Assembly: GCF_051014445.1 (NCBI RefSeq)
Contig: NW_027488370.1
Location: forward strand, 434,001-498,000
From: Colletes latitarsis
Taxonomy: Eukaryota > Arthropoda > Insecta > Hymenoptera > Colletidae
Reading direction: 5' to 3'
Length of the DNA: 64,000 nucleotides
Of this stretch, positions 43,301 through 56,200 are shown piece after piece. The notes below the pieces were generated by a model. That model ran no database searches, was not told where the DNA came from, and saw only the letters and a list, made by a program, of their open reading frames with translations. Each line of letters starts with the position of its first letter. Within the stretch, counting starts at the first letter, position 1. The position numbers and the translations under genes were made by a program.

Positions 43301-46300
43301 CTGGTATTTGCAATCATCTGGCTCGTACCTTCGCATTTTTCCCCTACTTGTGGCAAGATCCTGGGCTTTTTCTGGTTTAGATCACGTAGAAATGTTGTTC
43401 CACACCGAAACAGTCAATTAAACCTGGTTGCGATTAATATTTTAGACGATAACGCCGGTTATGTCACGGTCAGGTCTGGGATTTGCCGTCATCTGGCACG
43501 AATTTTCGCATTTCTCGCATACTTGTTGGCCAGATCCTGGGCTTTTTCTGGTGTCGATCACGTAGTAATGTGGTACCACACTGAAACAGGCAATAAAAGC
43601 TGGTTCCGATTAGTATTTTACAGGATAACGCTGGTTATGTCTGGTTTAGTTCTGGTATTTGCAATCATCTGGCTCGTACCTTCGCATTTTTCGCCTACTT
43701 GTTGGCAAGATCCTGGGATTTTTCATGCTTGGACCACGTAGTAATGTGGTGCCACACTGAAACAGTCAAATAAACCTGGTTCCGATCCATATTTTACAGG
43801 ATAACGCCGGCTATGTCTGGGTTTAGGTCTGGTATTTGCCATCATCTGGCTCGTACTTTCGCATTTTTCGCTTACTTGTTGGCAAGATCCTGGGCTTTTT
43901 CATGCTTGGACCACGTAGTAATGTGGTACCACACTCAGACAGTCAATTAAACATGGTTGCGATTAATATTTTAGAGGATAGCGACTGTTATTTCTCGGTT
44001 AGGTCTGGGATTTGCCCTCATCTGTCTCGTACTTTCGCATTTTTCGCCTACTTGTTGGCAGGATCCTGGGCTTTTTCATGCCTGGATCACGTAGTAATGC
44101 GGTACCACACCGAAGCAGTCAATTAAACCTGGTGGCGATTAATATTTTAGAGGATAACGCCGGTTTTGTCTCGGTTAGGTCTGGGATTTTCCCTCATCTG
44201 GCTCGTAATTTCGCATTTTTCGCATACTTGTGGCAACATCCTGGGTTTTTTCTGGTTTGGATCAGGTAGTAATGCGGTACCACACCGTAACAGTCAATTA
44301 AACCTGGTTCAGAATAGCATTTTAGAGGATAATGCAGGTTACGTCTGGGTAATTTCTGGTATTTGCAATCATCTGGCTCATACTTTCGCGTTTTTCGCAC
44401 ACTTGTTGGCCAGATCCTGGGTTTTTTCTGGTTTGGATCCCGTAGTAATGAGGTTCCATACCGGAACAGTCAATTAAACCAGGTGGTGATTAATATTTTA
44501 GAGGATAACGCCGGTTATGTCTCGGTTGGGTCTGGGATTTTCCCTCATCTGGCTCGTAATTTCGCATTTTTCGCATACTTGTGGGCCAGATCCTGGCCTT
44601 TTTCATGCTTGGACCGCGTAGTAATGTGGTACCACACTGAAACAGTCAAATAAACATGGTTCCGATTAATATTTTACAGGATAACGCCGGCTATGTCTGG
44701 GTTAGGTCTGGTATTTGCCCTCATCTGGCTCGTACTTTCGCATTTTTCGCATACTTGTTGGCCAGATCCTGGGCTTTTTCTGGTTTAGATCACGTAGTAA
44801 TGTTGTTCCACACCGAAACAGTCAATTAAACCTGGTCCAGAATAGCATTTTAGAGGATAATGCAGGTTACGTCTGGGTAATTTCTGGTATTTGCAATCAT
44901 CTGGCTCATACTTTCGCGTTTTTCGCACACTTGTTGGCCAGATCCTGGGTTTTTTCTGGTTTGGATCCCGTTGTAATGAGGTTCCATACCGGAACAGTCA
45001 ATTAAACCAGGTGGTGATTAATATTTTAGAGGATAACGCCGGTTATGTCTCGGTTGGGTCTGGGATTTTCCCTCATCTGGCTCGTAATTTCGCATTTTTC
45101 GCATACTTGTGGCAAGATCCTGGGCTTTTTCTGGTTTGGATCAGGTAGTAATGCGGTACCACACCGTAACAATCAATTAAACCTGGTTCAGAATAGCATT
45201 TTAGAGGATCATGCAGGTTACGTCTGGGTTAGTTCTGGTATTTGGAATCATCTGGCTCATACTTTCGCGTTTTTCGCACACTTGTTGGCCAGATCCTGGG
45301 TTTTTTCTGGTTTGGATCCCGTAGTAATGAGGTTCCATACCGAAACAGTCAATAAAACCTGGTGGGGATTGATATATTAGCGGATAACGCCGGTTATGTC
45401 TGGGTTAGGTCTGGGATTTGCCCTCATCTGGCTCGTACCTTCGCATTTCTCGCATACTTGTTGGCCAGATCCTGGGCTTTTTCTGGTTTAGATCACGTAG
45501 TAATGTTGTTCCACACCGAAACAGTCAATTAAACCTGGTTGCGATTAATATTTTAGACGATAACGCCGGTTATGTCACGGTCAGGTCTGGGATTTGCCCA
45601 CATCTGGCTCGTACTTTCGCATTTTTCGCATACTTGTTGGCCAGATCCTGGGCTTTTTCTGGTTTGGATAACGTAGTAATGTGGTACCACACCGAAACAG
45701 TCAATTAAACCTGGTTGCGATTAATAGCTTAGAGAATAACGCCGGTTATGTCTCGGTTAGTTCTGGGATTTGCCCTCATCTGTCTAGTACTTTCGCATTT
45801 CTCGCATACTTGTTTGCCAGATCCTGGGCTTTTTCTGGTTTGGATCACGTAGTAATGTGGTACCACACTGAAACAGTCAATAAAAGCTGGTTCCGATTAG
45901 TATTTTAGAGGTTAACGCTGATTGTGTCTGGGTTAGTTCTGGTATTTGCAATGATCTGGCACATACTTTCGCGTTTTTCGCATACTTCTTGGCCAGATCC
46001 AGGGTTCTTTCTGGTTTGGATCCCGTAATAATGACGCTCCACACCGAAACAGTAAATTAAACCTGGTTGCGATTAATATTTTGGAGGATAACGCTGGTTA
46101 TGTCTGGGTTAGTTCTGGTATTTGCAATCATCTGTCTCATACGTTCGCAATTATCGCATACTTGTTGGCCAGATCCCGGGCTTTTTCCGGTTTGGATCAC
46201 GTAGTAATGTGGTACCACACTGAAACAGTCAATTAAACCTGGTTGCGAGTAATATTTTGGAGGATAACGCTGGTTATGTCGGGGTTAGTTCTGGTATTTG

Positions 46301-49004
46301 CAGTCATCTGTCTCATACGTTCGCAATTATCGCATACTTGTTGGCCAGATCCTGGGCTTTTCCTGGTTTGGATCACGTAGTAATGCGGTACCACAAAGTA
46401 ACAGTCAATTAAACCTGGTTGCGATTAATATGTTGGAGGATAACGCCGGTTATGTCTGGGTTAGGTCTGGGATTTGACCTCATCTGGCTCGTACTTTCGC
46501 ATTTCTCGCATACTTGTTGGCCAGATCCTGGGCTTTTTCTGGTTTAGATGACGTAGTAATGTGGTTCCACACCGAAACAGTCAATTAAACCTGGTTGCGA
46601 TTAATATTTTAGACGATAACGCCGGTTATGTCACGGTCAGGTCTGGGATTTGCCGTCATCTGGCACGAATTTTCGCATTTCTCGCATACTTGTTGGCCAG
46701 ATCCTGGGCTTTTTCTGGTTTGGATCACGTAGTAATGTGGTACCACACTGAAACAGGCAATAAAAGCTGGTTCCGATTAGTATTTTAGAGGATAACGCTG
46801 GTTATGTCTGGTTTAGTTCTGGTATTTGCAATCATCTGGCTCGTACCTTCGCATTTTTCGCCTACTTGTTGGCAAGATCCTGGGCTTTTTCATGCTTGGA
46901 CCACGTAGTAATGTGGTGCCACACTGAAACAGACAAATAAACCTGGTTCCGATCCATATTTTACAGGACAACGCCGGCTATGTCTGGGTTAGGTCTGGTA
47001 TTTGCCATCATCTGGCTCGTACTTTCGCATTTTTCGCTTACTTGTTGGCCAGATCCTGGCCTTTTTCTGGTTTGGATCACGTAGTAATGTGGTACCACAC
47101 TGAGACAGTCAATAAAATCTGGTTACGGTTAGTATTTTAGAGGATAACGCCGGTTATGTCACGGTCAGGCCAGGGATTTGCCCTCATCTGGCTCGTACTT
47201 TCGCATTTCTCGCATACTTGTTGGCCAGATCCTGGGCTTTTTCTGGTTTAGATCACGTAGTAATGTGGTCCCACACCGAAACAGTCAATTAAACCTGGTT
47301 GCGATTAATATTTTAGACGATAACGCCGGTTATGTCACGGTCAGGTCTGGGATTAGCCGTCATCTGGCTCGAATTTTCGCATTTCTCGCATACTTGTTGG
47401 CCAGATCCTGGGCTTTTTCTGGTTTGGATCACGTAGTAGTGTGGTACCACACTGAAACAGTCAATAAAAGCTGGTTCCGAATAGTATTTTAGAGGATAAC
47501 GCTGGTTATGTCACGGTTGGGTCTGGGATTTTCCCTCATCTGGCTCGTAATTTCGCATTTTTCGCATACTTGTGGGCCAGATCCTGGCCTTTTTCACGCT
47601 TGGACCACGTAGTAATGTAGTACCACACTGAAACAGTCAAATAAACATGGTTCCGATTAATATTTTACAGGATAACGCCGGCTATGTCTGGGTTAGGTCT
47701 GGTATTTGCCCTCATCTGGCTCGTACTTTCGCATTTTTCGCATACTTGTTGGCCAGATCCTGGGCTTTTTCTGGTTTAGAACACGTAGTAATGTGGTTCC
47801 ACACCGAAACAGTCAATTAAACCTGGTTGCGATTTATATTTTAAACGATAACGCCGGTTATGTCACTGTCAGGTCTGGGATTTGCCGTCACCTGGCTCGA
47901 ATTTTCGCATTTCTCACATACTTGTTGGCCAGATCCTGGCCTTTTTCATGCTTGGACCACGTAGTAATGTGGTACCACACTGAAACAGTCAAATAAACCT
48001 GGTTCCGATTAGTATTTTAGAGGATAACGCTGGTTACGTCTGGGTTAGATCTGGTATTTGCAATCATCTGGCACATACTTTCGCGTTTTTCGCATACTTG
48101 TTGGGCAGATCCTGGGTTTTTTCTGGTTTGGATCCCGTAGTAATGAGGTTCCACACCGAAGCAGTCAATTCAACCTTGTGGCGATTAATATTTTAGAGGA
48201 TAACGCCGGTTATGTCTCGGTTAGGTCTGGGATTTGACCTCATCTGGCTCATACTTTCGCATTTCTCGCATACTTGTTGGCCAGATCCAGGGCTTTTTCT
48301 GGTTTGTATCCCGTCGTAATGTGGTTCCACACCGAAACAGTCAATTAAACCCGGTTGCGATTAATATTTTAGAGGATAACGCCGGTTATGTCTGGGTTAG
48401 GTCTGGGATTTGCCCTCATCTGGCTCGTACCTTCGCATTTTTCGCCTACTTGTTGGCAAGATCCTGGGCTTTTCCTGGTTTGGATCACGTAGTAATGCGG
48501 TACCACACCGAAGCAGTCAATTAAACCTGGTTGCGATTAATATTTTAGAGGATAACGCCGGTTATGTCACTGTCAGTTCTGGGATTTGCCGTCATCTGGC
48601 TCGAATTTTCGCATTTCTCGCATACTTGTTGGCCAGATCCTGGGCTTTTTCTGGTTTGGTTTCGTAGTAATGTGGTACCACACTGAAACAGTCAATAAAA
48701 GCTGGTTCCGATTAGTATTTTAGACGATAACGCTGGTTATGTCTGGTTTAGTTCTGGTATTTGCAATCATCAGGCTCGTACCTTCGCATTTTCCGCCTAC
48801 TTGTTGGCATGATCCTGGGCTTTTTCATGCTTGGACCACGTAGTAATGTGGTACCACACTGAAGCAGTCAAATAAACCTGGTTCCGATCAATATTTTACA
48901 GGATAACGCCGGCTATGGCTGGTTTAGTTCTGGTATTTGCAATCATCTGGCTCGTACCTTCGCATTTTTCGCCTACCTGTGGCAAGATCCTGGGCTTTTT
49001 CTGG
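40397..49004 (+). repeat. 8.6-kb satellite block duplication, copy 1
   Basis: This block of about 49 monomers is present again at 50245-59908. The spacing is exactly 9848 bases up to the three-monomer expansion near 44.3-45.1 kb and 10904 bases after it. Inspection found about a dozen single-base differences and no indels apart from whole 528-bp units. Examples (copy 1/copy 2) are 40886 t / 50734 a, 40990 c / 50838 t, 42193 a / 52041 g, 42640 t / 52488 a, 44696 t / 54544 g, 46303 g / 57207 a, 47835 t / 58739 a, 48577 t / 59481 g and 48878 c / 59782 a. Left divergence starts at 40396/50244, where copy 1 has ggacaac and the other ggaccac. Right divergence starts at 49005/59909. Confidence 0.95.
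44303..45112 (+). repeat. 528-bp three-monomer unit, 1 full copy plus a partial (copy 1 counterpart)
   Basis: One complete unit at 44303-44830 is followed by a partial unit at 44831-45112. The partial ends at the same acttgtggcaag switch as the counterpart at 56016 and has the same 282-base length. The second unit carries private changes: tccag for ttcag at 44837 and ttgtaatg for tagtaatg at 44972. The copy-number difference from 54151-56016 is two units, and it fully explains the length difference of the two large blocks. Confidence 0.93.
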
Positions 49005-50244
49005 TTTGGATCAGGTAGTAATGCGGTACCACACCTTAACAGTCAATTAAACATGGTTCCGAATAGTATTTTAGGGGATAACGCAGGTTACGTCTGGGTT
49101 AGTTCTGGTATTTGCTATCATCTGGCATATACTTTCGTGTTTTTCGCACACTTGTTGGGCAGATCCTGGCCTTTTTCTGGCTCGGACCAAGTAGTAATGT
49201 GGGACCACACTCAGACAGTCAATAAAACCTGGTTGCGATTAATATTTTAGAGGATAGCGCCGGTTATTTCTCGGTTAGGTCTGGGATTTGCCCTCATCTG
49301 TCTCGTACTTTCGCATTTTTCGCATACTTGTTGGCCAGATCCTGGCCTTTTTCTGGTCTCTATCACGTAGTAATGCGGTACCACGCCGAAACAGTCAATT
49401 AAACCTGGTTGCGATTAATATTTTAGAGGATAACGCCGGTTATGTCTCGTTTAGGTCTGGGATTTGCCCTCATCTGGCACGTACTTTCGCATTTCTCGCA
49501 TACTTGTTGGCCAAATCCTGGGCTTTTTCTGGTTTGGATCACGTAGTAATGTGGTAACACACTGAAACAGTCAATAAAAGCAGGTTCTGATTAGTATTTT
49601 AGAGGATAACGCTGGTTATGTCTGGTTTAGTTCTGGTATTTGCCCTCATCTGGCTCGTACTTTCGCATTTCTCGCATACTTGGTGACCAGATCCTCGCCT
49701 TCTTCATGCTTGGACCACTTAGTAATGTGGTACCACACTGAAACAGTCAAATAAACATGGTTCCGATTAATATTTTACAGGATAACGCCGGCTATGTCTG
49801 GGTTAGCTCTGGTATTTGCCCTCATCTGGCTCTTACCTTCGCGTTTTTCGCATACATCTTGGCAAGATCCTGGCCTTCTTCTGGTTTGGATCACGTAGTA
49901 ATGCGGTACCACACCGAAACAGTCAATTAAACCTGGTTGCGATTAATATTTTAGAGGATAACGCCGGTAATGTCTGGGTTAGGTCTGGGATTTGCCCTCA
50001 TCTGGCTCGTACCTTCGCATTTTTCGCCTACTTGTTGGCAAGATCCTGGGCTTTTCCTGGTTTGGATCACGTAGTAATGCGGTACCACACCGAAGCAGTC
50101 AATTAAACCTGGTTGCGATTAATATTTTAGAGGATAACGCCGGTTATGGCTTGGTTAGGTCTGGTATTTGCCCTCATCTGGCTCGAATTTTCGCATTTTT
50201 CTCATACTTGTTGGCCAGATCCTGGTCTTTTTCTGGCTTGGACC
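49005..50244 (+). repeat. Seven-monomer spacer between the two 8.6-kb copies
   Basis: These 1240 bases, about seven family A monomers, separate the two copies of the large block. They include a run of the ggaccaagtagtaatgtggg type at about 49190-49210 and a tctctatcacg variant near 49357-49367. They do not reappear after copy 2, where family B begins instead. The duplication is therefore not a simple tandem repeat of block plus spacer. Confidence 0.85.
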
Positions 50245-53200
50245 ACGTAGTAATGTGGTATCACACTGAAACTGTCAATTAAACCTGGTTGCGATTAATA
50301 CTGTGGAGGATAACGCCGGTTATGTCTCGGTTAGGTCTGGGATTTGCCCTCATCTGGCTCATACTTTCGCGTTTTTCGCATACATCTTGGCAAGATCCTG
50401 GCCTTTTTCTGGTTTGGATCACGTAGTAATGCGGTACCACACCGTAACAGTCAATTAAACCTGGTTCAGAATTGTATTTTAGAGGATAATGCAGGTTACG
50501 TCTGGGTTAGTTCTGGTATTTGCAATCATCTGGCTCATACTTTCGCATTTTTCGCCTACTTGTTGGCAGGATCCTGGGCTTTTTCATGCTTGGATCACGT
50601 AGTAATGCGGTACCACACCGAAGCAGTCAATTAAACCTGGTGGCGATTAATATTTTAGAGGATATCGCCGGTTTTGTCTCGGTTAGGTCTGGGATTTTCC
50701 ATCATCTGGCTCGTAATTTCGCATTTTTCGCATACTTGTGGCAAGATCCTGGGCTTTTTCTGGTTTGGATCAGGTAGTAATGCGGTACCACACCGTAACA
50801 GTCAATTAAACCTGGTTCAGAATAGTATTTTAGAGGGTCATGCAGGTTACGTCTGGGTTAGTTCTGGTATTTGGAATCATCTGGCTCATACTTTCGCGTT
50901 TTTCGCACACTTGTTGGCCAGATCCTGGGTTTTTTCTGGTTTGGATCCCGTAGTAATGAGGTTCCATACCGAAACAGTCAATTAAACCTGGTGGGGATTA
51001 ATATTTTAGCGGATAACGCCGGTTATGTCTGGGTTAGGTCTGGGATTTGCCCTCATCTGGCTCGTACCTTCGCATTTCTCGCATACTTGTTGGCCAGATC
51101 CTGGGCTTTTTCTGGTTTAGATCACGTAGTAATGTTGTTCCACACCGAAACAGTCAATTAAACCTGGTTGCGATTAATATTTTAGACGATAACGCCGGTT
51201 ATGTCACGGTCAGGTCTGGGATTTGCCCACATCCGGCTCGTACTTTCGCATTTTTCGCTTACTTGTTGGCCAGATCCTGGCCTTTTTCTGGTTTGGATCA
51301 CGTAGTAATGTGGTACCACACTGAGACAGTCAATAAAATCTTGTTCCGGTTAGTATTTTAGAGGATAACGCCGGTTATGTCACGGTAAGGTCTGGGATTT
51401 GCCGTCATCTGGCCCGTATTTTCGCATTTTTCGCATACTTGTTGGCTAGATCCTGGCCTTTTTCTGGCTTGGACAACGTAGTAATGTGGTATCACACTGA
51501 AACTGTCAATAAAAGCTGGTTCCGATTAGTATTTTAGAGGATAACGCTGGTTGTGTCTGGGTTAGTTCTGGTATTTGCAATCATCTGGCACATACTTTCG
51601 CGTTTTTGCATACTTCTTGGCCAGATCCAGGGTTCTTTCTGGTTTGGATACCGTAATAATGACGCTCCACACCGAAACAGTAAATTAAACCTGGTTGCGA
51701 TTAATATTTTGGAGGATAACGCTGGTTATGTCTGGGTTAGTTCTGGTATTTGCAATCATCTGTCTCATACGTTCGCAATTATCGCATACTTGTTGGCCAG
51801 ATCCCGGGCTTTTTCTGGTTTGGATCACGTAGTAATATGGTACCACACTAAAACAGTCAATTAAACCTGGTTGCGAGTAATATTTTGGAGGATAACGCTG
51901 GTTATGTCGGGGTTAGTTCTGGTATTTGCAATCATCTGGCTCGTACCTTCGCATATTTCGCCTACTTGTTGGCAAGATCCGGGGCTTTTTTTGGTTTGCA
52001 TCACGTAGTAATGTGGTACCACACTGAAACAGTCAAATAAGCCTGGTTCCGATTAATATTTTACAGGATAACGCCGGCTATGTCTCGTTAGGTCTGGGAT
52101 TTTCCCTCATCTGGCTCGTACCTCCGCATTTTTCGCATACTTGTTGGCAAGATCCTGGGCTTTTTTTGTTTGGATCACGTAGTAATGCGGTACCACACCG
52201 AAGCAGTCATTTCAACCTGGTTGCGAGTAATATTTTGGAGGATAACGCCGGTTATGTCTCGGTTAGGTCTAGGATTTGACCTCATCTGGCTCATACTTTC
52301 GCATTTCTCGCATACTTGTTGGCCAGATCCAGGGCTTTTTCTGGTTTGTATCCCGTCGTAATGTGGTTCCACACCGAAACAGTCAATTAAACCTGGTTGC
52401 GATTATTATTTTAGACGATAACGCTGGTTATGTCACGGCCAGGTCTGGGATTTGCCGTCATCTGGCACGAATTTTCGCATTTCTCGCATACTTGTTGGCC
52501 AGATCCTGGGCTTTTTCTGGTGTGGATCACGTAGTAATGTGGTACCACACTGAAACAGGCAATAAAAGCTGGTTCCGATTAGTATTTTAGAGGATAACGC
52601 TGGCTATGTCTGGTTTAATTCTGGTATTTGCAATCATCTGGCTCGTACCTTCGCATTTTTCGCCTACTTGTTGGCAAGATCCTGGGCTTTTTCATGCTTG
52701 GACCACGTAGTAATGTGATGCCACACTGAAACAGTCAAATAAACCTGGTTCCGATCCATATTTTACAGGATAACGCCGGCTATGTCTGGGTTAGGTCTGG
52801 TATTTGCCATCATCTGGCTCGTACTTTCGCATTTTTCGCTTACTTGTTGGCCAGATTCTGGCCTTTTTCTGGTTTGGATCACGTAGTAATGCGGTACCAC
52901 ACTGAGACAGTCAATAAAATCTGGTTCCGGTTAGTATTTTAGAGGATAACGCCGGTTATGTCACGGTAAGGTCTGGGATTTGCCGTCATCTGGCTCGTAA
53001 TTTCGCATTTTTCGCATACTTGTTGGCCAGATCCTGGCCTTCTTCATGCTTGGACCACGTTGTAATGTGGTACCACACTGAAACAGTCAAATAAACCTGG
53101 ATCCGATTAGTATTTTAGAGGATAACGCTGGTTATGTCTGGTTTAGTTCTGGTATTTGCAATCATCTGGCTCGTACCTTCGCATTTTTCCCCTACTTGTG

Positions 53201-56200
53201 GCAAGATCCTGGGCTTTTTCTGGTTTAGATCACGTAGAAATGTTGTTCCACACCGAAACAGTCAATTAAACCTGGTTGCGATTAATATTTTAGACGATAA
53301 CGCCGGTTATGTCACGGTCAGGTCTGGGATTTGCCGTCATCTGGCACGAATTTTCGCATTTCTCGCATACTTGTTGGCCAGATCCTGGGCTTTTTCTGGT
53401 GTCGATCACGTAGTAATGTGGTACCACACTGAAACAGGCAATAAAAGCTGGTTCCGATTAGTATTTTACAGGATAACGCTGGTTATGTCTGGTTTAGTTC
53501 TGGTATTTGCAATCATCTGGCTCGTACCTTCGCATTTTTCGCCTACTTGTTGGCAAGATCCTGGGATTTTTCATGCTTGGACCACGTAGTAATGTGGTGC
53601 CACACTGAAACAGTCAAATAAACCTGGTTCCGATCCATATTTTACAGGATAACGCCGGCTATGTCTGGGTTTAGGTCTGGTATTTGCCATCATCTGGCTC
53701 GTACTTTCGCATTTTTCGCTTACTTGTTGGCAAGATCCTGGGCTTTTTCATGCTTGGACCACGTAGTAATGTGGTACCACACTCAGACAGTCAATTAAAC
53801 ATGGTTGCGATTAATATTTTAGAGGATAGCGACTGTTATTTCTCGGTTAGGTCTGGGATTTGCCCTCATCTGTCTCGTACTTTCGCATTTTTCGCCTACT
53901 TGTTGGCAGGATCCTGGGCTTTTTCATGCCTGGATCACGTAGTAATGCGGTACCACACCGAAGCAGTCAATTAAACCTGGTGGCGATTAATATTTTAGAG
54001 GATAACGCCGGTTTTGTCTCGGTTAGGTCTGGGATTTTCCCTCATCTGGCTCGTAATTTCGCATTTTTCGCATACTTGTGGCAACATCCTGGGTTTTTTC
54101 TGGTTTGGATCAGGTAGTAATGCGGTACCACACCGTAACAGTCAATTAAACCTGGTTCAGAATAGCATTTTAGAGGATAATGCAGGTTACGTCTGGGTAA
54201 TTTCTGGTATTTGCAATCATCTGGCTCATACTTTCGCGTTTTTCGCACACTTGTTGGCCAGATCCTGGGTTTTTTCTGGTTTGGATCCCGTAGTAATGAG
54301 GTTCCATACCGGAACAGTCAATTAAACCAGGTGGTGATTAATATTTTAGAGGATAACGCCGGTTATGTCTCGGTTGGGTCTGGGATTTTCCCTCATCTGG
54401 CTCGTAATTTCGCATTTTTCGCATACTTGTGGGCCAGATCCTGGCCTTTTTCATGCTTGGACCGCGTAGTAATGTGGTACCACACTGAAACAGTCAAATA
54501 AACATGGTTCCGATTAATATTTTACAGGATAACGCCGGCTATGGCTGGGTTAGGTCTGGTATTTGCCCTCATCTGGCTCGTACTTTCGCATTTTTCGCAT
54601 ACTTGTTGGCCAGATCCTGGGCTTTTTCTGGTTTAGATCACGTAGTAATGTTGTTCCACACCGAAACAGTCAATTAAACCTGGTTCAGAATAGCATTTTA
54701 GAGGATAATGCAGGTTACGTCTGGGTAATTTCTGGTATTTGCAATCATCTGGCTCATACTTTCGCGTTTTTCGCACACTTGTTGGCCAGATCCTGGGTTT
54801 TTTCTGGTTTGGATCCCGTAGTAATGAGGTTCCATACCGGAACAGTCAATTAAACCAGGTGGTGATTAATATTTTAGAGGATAACGCCGGTTATGTCTCG
54901 GTTGGGTCTGGGATTTTCCCTCATCTGGCTCGTAATTTCGCATTTTTCGCATACTTGTGGGCCAGATCCTGGCCTTTTTCATGCTTGGACCGCGTAGTAA
55001 TGTGGTACCACACTGAAACAGTCAAATAAACATGGTTCCGATTAATATTTTACAGGATAACGCCGGCTATGGCTGGGTTAGGTCTGGTATTTGCCCTCAT
55101 CTGGCTCGTACTTTCGCATTTTTCGCATACTTGTTGGCCAGATCCTGGGCTTTTTCTGGTTTAGATCACGTAGTAATGTTGTTCCACACCGAAACAGTCA
55201 ATTAAACCTGGTTCAGAATAGCATTTTAGAGGATAATGCAGGTTACGTCTGGGTAATTTCTGGTATTTGCAATCATCTGGCTCATACTTTCGCGTTTTTC
55301 GCACACTTGTTGGCCAGATCCTGGGTTTTTTCTGGTTTGGATCCCGTAGTAATGAGGTTCCATACCGGAACAGTCAATTAAACCAGGTGGTGATTAATAT
55401 TTTAGAGGATAACGCCGGTTATGTCTCGGTTGGGTCTGGGATTTTCCCTCATCTGGCTCGTAATTTCGCATTTTTCGCATACTTGTGGGCCAGATCCTGG
55501 CCTTTTTCATGCTTGGACCGCGTAGTAATGTGGTACCACACTGAAACAGTCAAATAAACATGGTTCCGATTAATATTTTACAGGATAACGCCGGCTATGT
55601 CTGGGTTAGGTCTGGTATTTGCCCTCATCTGGCTCGTACTTTCGCATTTTTCGCATACTTGTTGGCCAGATCCTGGGCTTTTTCTGGTTTAGATCACGTA
55701 GTAATGTTGTTCCACACCGAAACAGTCAATTAAACCTGGTTCAGAATAGCATTTTAGAGGATAATGCAGGTTACGTCTGGGTAATTTCTGGTATTTGCAA
55801 TCATCTGGCTCATACTTTCGCGTTTTTCGCACACTTGTTGGCCAGATCCTGGGTTTTTTCTGGTTTGGATCCCGTAGTAATGAGGTTCCATACCGGAACA
55901 GTCAATTAAACCAGGTGGTGATTAATATTTTAGAGGATAACGCCGGTTATGTCTCGGTTGGGTCTGGGATTTTCCCTCATCTGGCTCGTAATTTCGCATT
56001 TTTCGCATACTTGTGGCAAGATCCTGGGCTTTTTCTGGTTTGGATCAGGTAGTAATGCGGTACCACACCGTAACAATCAATTAAACCTGGTTCAGAATAG
56101 CATTTTAGAGGATCATGCAGGTTACGTCTGGGTTAGTTCTGGTATTTGGAATCATCTGGCTCATACTTTCGCGTTTTTCGCACACTTGTTGGCCAGATCC

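Noticed and set aside
43286..43741. Longest open frame (151 codons; a near-identical one at 53134-53589), and about 150 other frames of 60-144 codons
   Set aside because: All translate the same satellite in its three frames, overlap each other at 176-base steps, and change frame at each monomer border. No start context, domain or codon pattern sets any of them apart. None is annotated as a gene.
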